64,000 nucleotides of DNA. Source: an uncultured Pseudomonadota bacterium (GTDB taxonomy: Bacteria; Pseudomonadota; Gammaproteobacteria; Xanthomonadales; Wenzhouxiangellaceae). A program made the translations under genes and the position numbers. The notes beneath the pieces were generated by a model, which made no database searches, was not told the origin of the DNA, and saw only the letters and a program-made list of their open reading frames with translations. Position 1 is the stretch's first letter. Each line of letters opens with the position of its first letter. The DNA lies in NCBI GenBank assembly GCA_937138395.1, contig CAKZPB010000106.1:45082-109081 (forward strand), given 5' to 3'. This document shows, piece after piece, positions 1-7,460 of this stretch.

Positions 1-2
1 AC

Positions 3-1004
3 AAACCGCGGCTCGCACCACCTGCAGACGAAATGATCTGGGTTGGCACAGTGCTCGGCGTCATGGGCACTCGTCAGCAGGTCGGACAATTTGCCGTCAA
101 CAATCAGCTGCGTCTTCAGCCGCGATTGCGCACCTTCGGTCGTCTGTTCGACCCAAGTCGTGCCGGCGTGTCCGAGGTCGTGATCCCGCCGGGCTCCAAT
201 CTGATTGGACAGACCATTGGCGAAGCCATGCTGCGCTCGCGTCTGGGTGTTTCGGTGTTGGCGATCAACCGTGGCAATCAGATCATTCGTTCCGGTCTGC
301 GCGAAGAAGAGCTGAGAGTTGGCGATTGCCTGGTGTCTCATTCGACCTGGCGTGACCTGTCCAACGTCGCCCGTGATAAGGACTTCATTGTTGCAACCGA
401 CATCCCGAAAGAAGAACAACGACCGCAGAAAGTGGGTTGGGCGCTGGCGTTTTTTGCCCTGGCCATGGGACTGATCCTGTTTACCGATTTCCGTCTGTCG
501 ATTGCACTGATGACCGGAGCAGTCGGCATGGTGCTGACCGGCGTGCTGAGCATGGATGAGGCCTACCAGTCCGTCAGCTGGAAAACCGTGTTCTTGATGG
601 CCAGCCTGATCCCGCTGGGCTTTGCCATGGAACTGACCGGTACCGCGGCCTGGCTGGTGCAGCAGATGCTGTCGATCGTCGGCGATGTCAGTGATATCTG
701 GATGCAGATTGCACTGGCCCTGCTGGCCACGGCGTTTACGCTGATCATGTCGAATGTCGGTGCAACCGTTTTGCTGGTGCCAATTGCAATCAATATTGCG
801 CTGGCCACCGGTGCCAATCCAGCCGTCTATGCGCTGATCATTGCGCTGGGCACATCCAATGCATTCATCCTGCCCACTCACCCGGTCAACGCCCTGATCA
901 TGGGGCCGGGTGGCTACAAGGTCAAAGACTTTGTCCGCGTGGGCGGTGGCATGAGCGTGCTCTTTTTGGTTGTCACGTTGACTGTTGTGAATCTGATCTA
1001 TTAA
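3..1004 (+). CDS. SLC13-family (DASS-type) anion transporter with RCK_C domain, 3' part
   Basis: The reading frame is open from the first bases of the window, so this is the C-terminal part of a larger gene. About residues 50-125 form a TrkA-C/RCK_C regulatory domain (GSNLIGQTIGEAMLRSRLGV, then an EELRVGD turn typical of the fold). Several hydrophobic membrane segments follow, with the re-entrant-loop signature SNVGATVLLVPIAINIA and then LGTSNAFILPTHPVNALI. That arrangement is typical of sodium-coupled sulfate/dicarboxylate carriers of the SLC13/CitT superfamily that carry RCK_C domains between membrane halves. It should sit in the inner membrane. The substrate cannot be told from the sequence (sulfate, di- or tricarboxylate are all possible). 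It ends 37 bp before the TIR-TPR gene, which may have its own promoter. Confidence 0.85.
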   Translation, partial: KPRLAPPADEMIWVGTVLGVMGTRQQVGQFAVNNQLRLQPRLRTFGRLFDPSRAGVSEVVIPPGSNLIGQTIGEAMLRSRLGVSVLAINRGNQIIRSGLREEELRVGDCLVSHSTWRDLSNVARDKDFIVATDIPKEEQRPQKVGWALAFFALAMGLILFTDFRLSIALMTGAVGMVLTGVLSMDEAYQSVSWKTVFLMASLIPLGFAMELTGTAAWLVQQMLSIVGDVSDIWMQIALALLATAFTLIMSNVGATVLLVPIAINIALATGANPAVYALIIALGTSNAFILPTHPVNALIMGPGGYKVKDFVRVGGGMSVLFLVVTLTVVNLIY

Positions 1005-1041
1005 CGCTGAACACGTCGATCAATTTTGGATATATAAGCCT

Positions 1042-2823
1042 ATGCAGAGACATTACCGGGCGTTCATCAGCTATAGCCATGTCGATGAGAAATGGGCGTC
1101 CTGGCTCCACCGGAGTCTTGAGCGTTTTCGCGTACCGCGCAAACTGGAAGCCGGACACAATTTGCAGGGCAAGCGCCTGGCACCCGTTTTCCGAGATCGT
1201 GATGAGTTATCGAGTTCGTCCAGCCTGAGTGCTGAAATCGAAGCAGCTTTGGAGGCATCCGACTATCTGCTCGTGGTCTGCTCCCGATCTGCAGCTCAAT
1301 CGCACTGGGTTAACGAAGAAGTGCTGACCTTTAAATCGTTGGGACGACACGATCGCATACTCTGTCTGATTGTGGACGGTAAAGACGGCGAATACTTTCC
1401 TCCAGCGCTCAAAAATGACGAACCACTAGGCGCTGATGTCCGCACTGGCGCTGACGGCAAGCAGAATGCGAAGCTTAAAATTATTGCTCGAATGCTGGGC
1501 GTTCGCTTTGCGGAACTGAACGATCGTCAGGCCCGACGTCGCAACCAGGTATTCGGATTTGCAGCAGCCGGATCCCTGGCCATTGCCGGGGTCATGTCCG
1601 CACTGGCGATCAATGCAGTCATCGCGGGTCGCGAAGCCGAACAAAGTCGGGTTATGGCAACGGAAGCACTGGCCGAGGCCGAGCAGGTGGCCGGTTTCTT
1701 ATCGAGTATGCTGGCCGAAATTGATCCAGAAGCGATGGGGCAAACCATCCTGGAGGATATCCGTAAACAGGCGCCAAGCGCTTCGCTTCCGGTATCCATC
1801 AGCAGTACGGATACAGCACGTCGATTACTCGACCAGCATTTGCTGAGTGGCGCCACGAATACTGTGCGTGAGCAATTTGCCAATCGCCCTTCGATTAACG
1901 CGCGTCTTGAGCGTTCGATCGGTGATTCCTACCACGCGATCGGCCTGTATTCCAAAGCAGTTGAAGTTGGCACCACGGCCGCTCAGCGCTATCGCGAAGT
2001 GTATGGGCCGTTTGATGAGCGTACGCTTAGTGCTGACTATGCGTTGGCCTTGTCGCGTATTTACGAAGGACAGCTCGAGCAGGCTATTACGGAACTGGAG
2101 CAAAACCTGGCTTCCGTTCAAAGAGAGCTTGGGCCAGACCACGAACAAACGGCATTGACAATGACCGGGCTTGCCATTGGCTATTTGGATATCGGCCGGA
2201 ACCAGGATGCGCGCGATTTGCTGGAAAAGGCCGAAGCAGTGTATGCAAACCAACAGGATATAGAAAGCGAGATCTTGCTCAGCATACAAGGAAGCCTGGC
2301 GTGGGCGCTCTACTTATTGGAAGATTATGCTGCAGCAGAACAATTGAATCTTGAATTGTTGTCCGCTCAACGCCAAACACTGGGGCCCGAGTCTGTAGAA
2401 GAGTTGAACACTTTGAATAATCTAGCGCTGGTTTATCGCCAGACCGGACGCTATGAACAAGCCGAGCAGATGCATCAGAAAGAGCTGACGATTGCACGTA
2501 GGGTGATGGGCTCGGATCATCCGGAAGTGCTGATTTCGATGTTGAATCTTAGCCGGGTGCTTAATCAGCTAGAGCGATTGACAGAAGCCCATGCACTCTT
2601 GTACGAGGCCTACGAAACGGCAGCCAGCGTATTGCCTGAAACTCACCCGTTACGCGCTGCCATTACCTTTGCCTATGCCGATAGCACGCTAAGCAATGGT
2701 GATACTGATCAGGCGCTCAGGCTTTATCGCATCGCGCGTTCTATTTACGAGCAATTGTTCGAGCCCGATCACCCGGTGTTTTCGAGGCTGGACGAACAAA
2801 TGACTGCGCTTGAGACCCAATAG
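1042..2823 (+). CDS. TIR-domain, transmembrane, TPR-repeat protein
   Basis: 593 residues. Residues 4-135 are a TIR domain: strand motif RAFISYSHVDEKWA, a basic loop, VFRDRDELSSSSSL, and the acidic SHWVNEE segment near residues 87-93 where the candidate catalytic glutamate of NAD-cleaving TIRs lies. A transmembrane segment follows near residues 174-195. From about residue 290 to the end there are tandem 42-residue TPRs of the kinesin-light-chain type (ALAYLDIGRN, NLALVYRQTGRYEQAE, RVMGSDHPEVL). Known bacterial TIR domains consume NAD+ or make nucleotide signals; a TIR-TM-TPR layout suggests a membrane-anchored receptor whose TPRs bind a partner. No Shine-Dalgarno is visible before the ATG, but an A+T-rich -10-like TATATA lies at 1031-1036. 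The SLOG-like remnant immediately downstream fits a nucleotide-signalling pair. Activity is inferred. Confidence 0.85.
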   Translation: MQRHYRAFISYSHVDEKWASWLHRSLERFRVPRKLEAGHNLQGKRLAPVFRDRDELSSSSSLSAEIEAALEASDYLLVVCSRSAAQSHWVNEEVLTFKSLGRHDRILCLIVDGKDGEYFPPALKNDEPLGADVRTGADGKQNAKLKIIARMLGVRFAELNDRQARRRNQVFGFAAAGSLAIAGVMSALAINAVIAGREAEQSRVMATEALAEAEQVAGFLSSMLAEIDPEAMGQTILEDIRKQAPSASLPVSISSTDTARRLLDQHLLSGATNTVREQFANRPSINARLERSIGDSYHAIGLYSKAVEVGTTAAQRYREVYGPFDERTLSADYALALSRIYEGQLEQAITELEQNLASVQRELGPDHEQTALTMTGLAIGYLDIGRNQDARDLLEKAEAVYANQQDIESEILLSIQGSLAWALYLLEDYAAAEQLNLELLSAQRQTLGPESVEELNTLNNLALVYRQTGRYEQAEQMHQKELTIARRVMGSDHPEVLISMLNLSRVLNQLERLTEAHALLYEAYETAASVLPETHPLRAAITFAYADSTLSNGDTDQALRLYRIARSIYEQLFEPDHPVFSRLDEQMTALETQ

Positions 2824-3280
2824 TGAACGCAGGAGTGGGCGATATCGTCCGCCAAGCTTCCGTCGGCAGTTGCCGTGACTGGCCATCGTGATCTGATGAC
2901 CGAGGAGGTGCTGCACATACGAGCTGCTGTAGGGATACTGTTGAGCAGTTATTGGATCAATATGGATCGGCAACTGCAATTGCTGGCGCCATTGGCTCAA
3001 GGTTCAGATCAGCCGGCTTTCGATATAGCCCATAAGCTTGGTTTTGAAGCTATTGACATATTGCCAATGAGTTTAAACACCGATCGTGCGGATTTTCCCG
3101 GGCAAGAGCGCACGGTTGCGCATCGATCGCAAAAAAAGCGTGCATGAGCAGCGTCAAACCCTACGCGCATTACACCGTGCTGCGCTGGATGAGCATAGCG
3201 AATGGCTGGATATGCACCAGAGCCAATTCGTTGATCAATGCGATATATGGAGGATGAGCAACCTGGGGTCCTCTGAATGA
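2824..3280 (+). pseudogene. SLOG-like nucleotide-binding domain protein, frameshifted remnant
   Basis: Directly after the TIR-TPR stop, one frame reads LPSAVAVTGHRDLM, then LLAPLAQGSDQPAFDIAHKLG and IDILPMSLNTDRADFPG. This is the order of motifs in SLOG (SMF/DprA/LOG Rossmann-like) proteins: VTGHRDL at the first strand, L-x-x-L-A-x-G-A-D, and LPMP-x-x-x-Y-x-x-DF. The frame closes at 3147. The continuation (ALHRAALDEHSEW, then QFVDQCDIW, matching the usual 'Y-V-V-D-H-C-D' strand) is in the next frame up to 3280. There is no ATG at the expected start (GTG at 2875 would fall inside the first motif) and the C-terminal ALWDG-type end is lost. I read this as a decayed partner of the TIR gene. The family call is moderate; the frameshift is directly visible. 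Confidence 0.6.
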
Positions 3281-3491
3281 ATTCATCGCGCGAAAGAAGA
3301 ATGATCCGGAGGTTCTCTAGTACAAACTGATGGCGCGAATGAATTGGTTATGAGCGCATTGCAAAGGGGCCACACGCTTGTTCAATTCAGTGCCTGATTA
3401 CACTGCACACCTTTGCAATGGATGCAAAGATGGCCCTGAGAAAACATAATCTGTTCGTGGTTCTCGGACGATAGGCAAAGTCAGTCGAGTA

Positions 3492-4202
3492 TTACCAGAA
3501 ATCAAGATCGGCTGCAGGTTCAGGTGGCGCGACGACCAACAGCCACCAGGTCAATACGATGACCAGCACGATGACTACGACTGCCAGCAAACTGCGGGAA
3601 CCTGGAATGCTGGCTGACGCTGGCACCCGGCTGTTAGGCTTTTTGCCGGTGATCATGGCGCTGGTGAGTCGATACCCTTTGTAATAACGGTACGCCAGAA
3701 TGGCGAGGATATGCAGACCAATCAATACAATGATCGGCCAGCCCAGTTGGTGATGAATACTACTGAACCAGTCCGCTGTATCGGCGCTGACCGCTGGAAA
3801 CCAGGGGCCTTCATACAGAATGTCGTCGCTGATAAACAGGCCGCTGACGGACTGCAGCGTCAGCACAGCAAGAAAGGCGATCACTGACAGGGCAGCGAGA
3901 GGACTATGCCCGGCGCTTTCGGGAGCCGTGCGCTCAGGCAAGGTTCGCAGATAGGCCCACAGCCGCCTCGGGCCGGTAATGAAATGATGAAACCGGGCAT
4001 GGCGCGGACCAACAATTCCCCAAACCAGCCGAAAAATCAACAGGCCAACCACCGATTGACCGAACCAGAAGTGCCACTGGCGCCAGTCGAAGCCACCCCA
4101 TTGCCCTGTGATCCAGGCGCCAACAACGGCAATGGCAAACAGCCAGTGCCACAGTCGGGTCGGCCAATCCCAGATCAGCCGTTGTTGATTCGATTCAGGC
4201 AC
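3492..4202 (-). CDS. Cytochrome b561-type membrane protein (cytochrome c' partner)
   Basis: 236 residues, inner membrane. Opens with the prokaryotic cytochrome b561/Ni-Fe-hydrogenase b-type pattern VWDWPTRLWHWLF-like (here LIWDWPTRLWHWLFAI), followed by four to five membrane helices. Histidines suited to axial haem ligation lie at RLWHW (first helix), WHFWFGQ, SSIHHQLGW and IGLHILAILAY. A short basic stretch (RYYKGYRLTSAMITGKK) precedes a last C-terminal helix. The role would be electron transfer between the quinone pool and a periplasmic c-type cytochrome. It lies 97 bp downstream of a cytochrome c' gene on the same strand, a pairing seen in other proteobacteria, so the two probably form one transcription unit. 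The terminal electron acceptor is unknown. Confidence 0.88.
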   Translation of the reverse strand: MPESNQQRLIWDWPTRLWHWLFAIAVVGAWITGQWGGFDWRQWHFWFGQSVVGLLIFRLVWGIVGPRHARFHHFITGPRRLWAYLRTLPERTAPESAGHSPLAALSVIAFLAVLTLQSVSGLFISDDILYEGPWFPAVSADTADWFSSIHHQLGWPIIVLIGLHILAILAYRYYKGYRLTSAMITGKKPNSRVPASASIPGSRSLLAVVVIVLVIVLTWWLLVVAPPEPAADLDFW

Positions 4203-4299
4203 GCTGCCAGAACAACAGATCCAGGCTGATGCGCAGCGGCTGGTGATGCACTGACGGCATGCACGATTGCATCACCATCCAGCGCATCAGCTCGTGAAT

Positions 4300-4764
4300 T
4301 CAATCATCCAGTCGAAAGTCATCGTGACAGCTACCGCAGGTACTGCCCAGTCGCCCAATGGCCTGCTTGATGTCACCTTCGTCGCCGGTGGCGGCAACCG
4401 CGACCAGAGCATTGCTGGCATCGATATTGTCCTGTAGCTTGGCGGCGAACGCATCCGGCTGTTCCCAAATCACATCCAATGCTTCGGTGGCAAGCGTGTT
4501 TGCACGAGTATCCGGTTTGAATGCATCGCCCAGCATTTCGGATAGCGCAACCAGCCGCGTGGCATTGATTTCAACGCGTTCGCCGTTGAATTCGATGCGG
4601 TCACGAGCCATGGCACCGAGAGGAGCCATATTCCAAGCCATCAATTTCAATACCGACTGACGGGTCTCTAGCGCACGCTCGGCCTGATCGTCATTCAGCG
4701 CCGCGGCGACCGTTCCGACGACCGCTAATACAGCACAACACAGCAAGATAACGAACTTGTTCAT
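4300..4764 (-). CDS. Cytochrome c' (class II periplasmic cytochrome c)
   Basis: 154 residues. An N-terminal signal peptide (MNKFVILLCCAVLAVVGTVAAA) is followed by a four-helix-bundle sequence and a single C-terminal CGSCH haem-binding motif five residues from the end, as in class II cytochromes c. RQSVLKLMAWNMAPLGAMA fits helix 1, where cytochromes c' keep the RxxxM pattern. A good Shine-Dalgarno (AAGGAG) sits 8 bases before the ATG. Members bind NO or CO on the distal face or act as electron carriers; which applies here cannot be decided. It precedes the cytochrome b561-like gene and is probably its redox partner. Confidence 0.9.
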   Translation of the reverse strand: MNKFVILLCCAVLAVVGTVAAALNDDQAERALETRQSVLKLMAWNMAPLGAMARDRIEFNGERVEINATRLVALSEMLGDAFKPDTRANTLATEALDVIWEQPDAFAAKLQDNIDASNALVAVAATGDEGDIKQAIGRLGSTCGSCHDDFRLDD

Positions 4765-4833
4765 GGTTAACGCTCCTTCGATAGGGTTGTTCGATTCAGC
4801 ACATCAACTGGTAATGGGCGTGTCAGCAAGATC

Positions 4834-7389
4834 TTATGCATCGTCAAATAGTTGACTCCACAGCCTTTCACAGTCCGCAACGCTCTTTGCGTCGGGTACT
4901 TGATCATACCCGCGTTTCAGATAATGCCAGTCTCTTATTTCAATCGCCTCGCCCTGAATCGCCAGCAGGCGATTGGCGTCATCCTGACAGAGCCAGCCAA
5001 TTTCGGCCAATTGTTCCAGCTGATCGTCGGTTGCGCGATGGTTGATCAGCTCAGGCTCCTTTCTTGCGTTCAGCAGCACACCGAGCTCGGCAATGAACTG
5101 AATGTCATTCAACAGTTTTTTCTCCGGCATTTCATGCCGGCCTTGTTGTTGCTGCCGTCGCATCGTTTGAAGTGATTGGCGCGTCTCGTTCGGGTCTCGA
5201 TCCTTGCACAGGGCGCGTCGACGAATGGCCTCGAAGGCTTTCTGATCATCGCACCCGCCGTCGATGCAGCGCGCGCGAATGAGTGACTGGTGTTCCCACA
5301 GCCAGGCTTTGTGTTGCTGGTAGTCGGCGAAACCATCAAAGGTTGAAACCAGCATGCCCGAACGGCCATTAGGTCTCAGACGGGTATCGATTTCATACAG
5401 CCTGCCGCCAACCTGGGGCAATTGCATCGCGCTGATCAGGCGCTGTATCGGGCGCAGCGGCATGCTGTCGTCGTGATGCAGGAACACCAGGTCGAGGTCG
5501 GAATCATAGTGCAGTGACCGAGCCCCGAGATTGCCATAGCCAATGATTGCGGGTCGTGGCTGTTCTTTTTGCAGGACCAGGTCGAGGGTTGCGCCGACAA
5601 CGGCCTCGGCGACATGGCTTAATTGCGTTCGAGCCGATCGCCGATCCAGGCTGTGATCAAGCTGGCCGAGCGCCGTGCGCACAAAGCCGGCCTGACGATA
5701 GCGGGCCAATGCCAGCATGCCGCTTTCAAAATCCTGTTCGGAGTCGATGCTGAGTTCGGGCAAGGCATATCCATTAATCGGGTCGAGCAGATCATCAAGC
5801 AGGTTTGGATTGTCGATGACCCAACGCGCGACACGTCCAGACTGCCGGAAGACCGATACCATACGGTCCAAGGTGCTGGGACGTTCATACAGCAGCGCCA
5901 GATAGGCCGAACGGCGACTGATGGTCTCGATCAAGGTCAGCATATCGTCCAGGCCGCAATCGGGCAGTTCGTGCTGCAGGACCTGATCCAGAAACACCGG
6001 CATCAAGCGGTCGAGACGCCTTCGTCCTTCAGCCGATTGCTCACGTCGCTCCAGTCGCTCAGCCAGTTGTTCCAGCCGTGTTGCTGATGCCGAAGGATCC
6101 GCGAATCCGAGCTGGCTTAGTTTGGCTTCCAGATCTTTGGCCGGCCATAGCCCGTGATCGGGCACGTGTTCGCCTGCATGACTGTCGAAACTGGCATGGA
6201 ATATGCGGGCCACGTCCTGACGGATGCTGTCAGTCATCCGATCGAGCTCATCCCAATCGCTTCGACCCATCCATCGAGCCAGGCGTTGCTGGAAGTCCGG
6301 ACTTGCCGGCAGCCTATGGGTTTGCCGGCCGCTTACGGCCTGCAAGCCATTTTCCAGTTGGCGAAGATAGCGATAGTGATGCTCCAGGTCTATTGCTGAA
6401 TCGGCTTCGATCAGACGAAGCTGCCGGGCTGTGCGCAGCGCCGGCAGAAACCCGCTGATGCGCAGCGATGGTTCACGACCGCCGCGCAGCAGCTGCATGC
6501 TTTGCACGACAAACTCCAGTTCTCGAATGCCGCCCGCGCCTCGCTTGATATCGGCAGCCAAATCGTCGCGCCGGCTTTTCAGATCAATCCTCTGGTGCAG
6601 ATTGCGCAGGCTTTCGAACAGGCCGTAATCCAGATAGCGACGGAATACAAAGGGTTGGAGGAGTTGCAGCAGCGCTTGACCAGTGCGGATGTCGCCAGCG
6701 ATGGGTCGCGCCTTGAGCCAGGCATAGCGTTCCCACTCGCGGCCTTCATTGACGAAATAGCGCTCCATCGAGCCCAGCGACCAGACCATGCTGCCGGACT
6801 GACCAAACGGTCGCAGGCGGGTATCGATAACCCAGGCTCGGCCCTGTGCGGTAGTCGCTTCCAGCAAGCGGGTCAACTCGACGACAACACGACCAAAGTA
6901 GTCGGTCGCTTCAAGCGATCGTCGACCGTCACTTCGGCCATCGACGTCGTGGACAAATACCAGGTCAAGATCCGAATTGAAATTCAGCTCATTGCCGCCG
7001 AGCTTGCCCAGCGCCATGACGCAAAGGCGTGCAGGGTGACCTTCCGAGTTGTTAATACTGCCAAAGCGATCGGCAATGATCCGCTCGGCTTCCTGTAGCG
7101 CCTGTTCCGTGCAGTCCTGCGCCAGCGCAGATAGCGCGATGCCGGTCTCCTCGACATCATGGACGCCTTGCAGTTCACACCAGATGGTGCGCAACGCGCC
7201 CAGCTGTCGTTTGCGCCGGATCTGTGCATCGACCGCCAGCGTGCGATCATGAATCGGCTGGTCCGTTTCAAACCATTCCGGTTCCAGCCGCCATCGGCGC
7301 AGCGCCTCGGCGGCATAGTCGCTGAGTTGAACAAATTCCCGGGCGCCCGGGGCTTCCGTCAAACGGCTCATTTGCGCGATGCAGACCAT
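4834..7389 (-). CDS. glnE: Bifunctional glutamine synthetase adenylyltransferase / adenylyl-removing enzyme
   Basis: 851 residues with the duplicated nucleotidyltransferase layout of GlnE. The first site is GGNELNFNSDLDLVFVHD near residues 130-148 (adenylyl-removing domain), the second GARSLHYDSDLDLVFLHHDD near residues 615-635 (adenylylating domain). Each keeps the DLDL aspartate pair. RLRPFGQSGSMVWS and RLRPNGRSGMLVS follow the respective sites. It tunes glutamine synthetase activity to nitrogen status with PII protein. It is roughly 90 residues shorter than the E. coli enzyme, mostly at the N-terminus; an alternative ATG seven codons in (7371) is possible. It stands alone, between the cytochrome genes and a secreted glycosidase-like gene. 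Confidence 0.95.
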   Translation of the reverse strand: MVCIAQMSRLTEAPGAREFVQLSDYAAEALRRWRLEPEWFETDQPIHDRTLAVDAQIRRKRQLGALRTIWCELQGVHDVEETGIALSALAQDCTEQALQEAERIIADRFGSINNSEGHPARLCVMALGKLGGNELNFNSDLDLVFVHDVDGRSDGRRSLEATDYFGRVVVELTRLLEATTAQGRAWVIDTRLRPFGQSGSMVWSLGSMERYFVNEGREWERYAWLKARPIAGDIRTGQALLQLLQPFVFRRYLDYGLFESLRNLHQRIDLKSRRDDLAADIKRGAGGIRELEFVVQSMQLLRGGREPSLRISGFLPALRTARQLRLIEADSAIDLEHHYRYLRQLENGLQAVSGRQTHRLPASPDFQQRLARWMGRSDWDELDRMTDSIRQDVARIFHASFDSHAGEHVPDHGLWPAKDLEAKLSQLGFADPSASATRLEQLAERLERREQSAEGRRRLDRLMPVFLDQVLQHELPDCGLDDMLTLIETISRRSAYLALLYERPSTLDRMVSVFRQSGRVARWVIDNPNLLDDLLDPINGYALPELSIDSEQDFESGMLALARYRQAGFVRTALGQLDHSLDRRSARTQLSHVAEAVVGATLDLVLQKEQPRPAIIGYGNLGARSLHYDSDLDLVFLHHDDSMPLRPIQRLISAMQLPQVGGRLYEIDTRLRPNGRSGMLVSTFDGFADYQQHKAWLWEHQSLIRARCIDGGCDDQKAFEAIRRRALCKDRDPNETRQSLQTMRRQQQQGRHEMPEKKLLNDIQFIAELGVLLNARKEPELINHRATDDQLEQLAEIGWLCQDDANRLLAIQGEAIEIRDWHYLKRGYDQVPDAKSVADCERLWSQLFDDA

Positions 7390-7460
7390 GTCTTGTGCTG
7401 GCCGACCAGCTTAGCCGAAGCATGGCCTGGTCGTCAGCCGGGAATCACGCTCATCACAAC

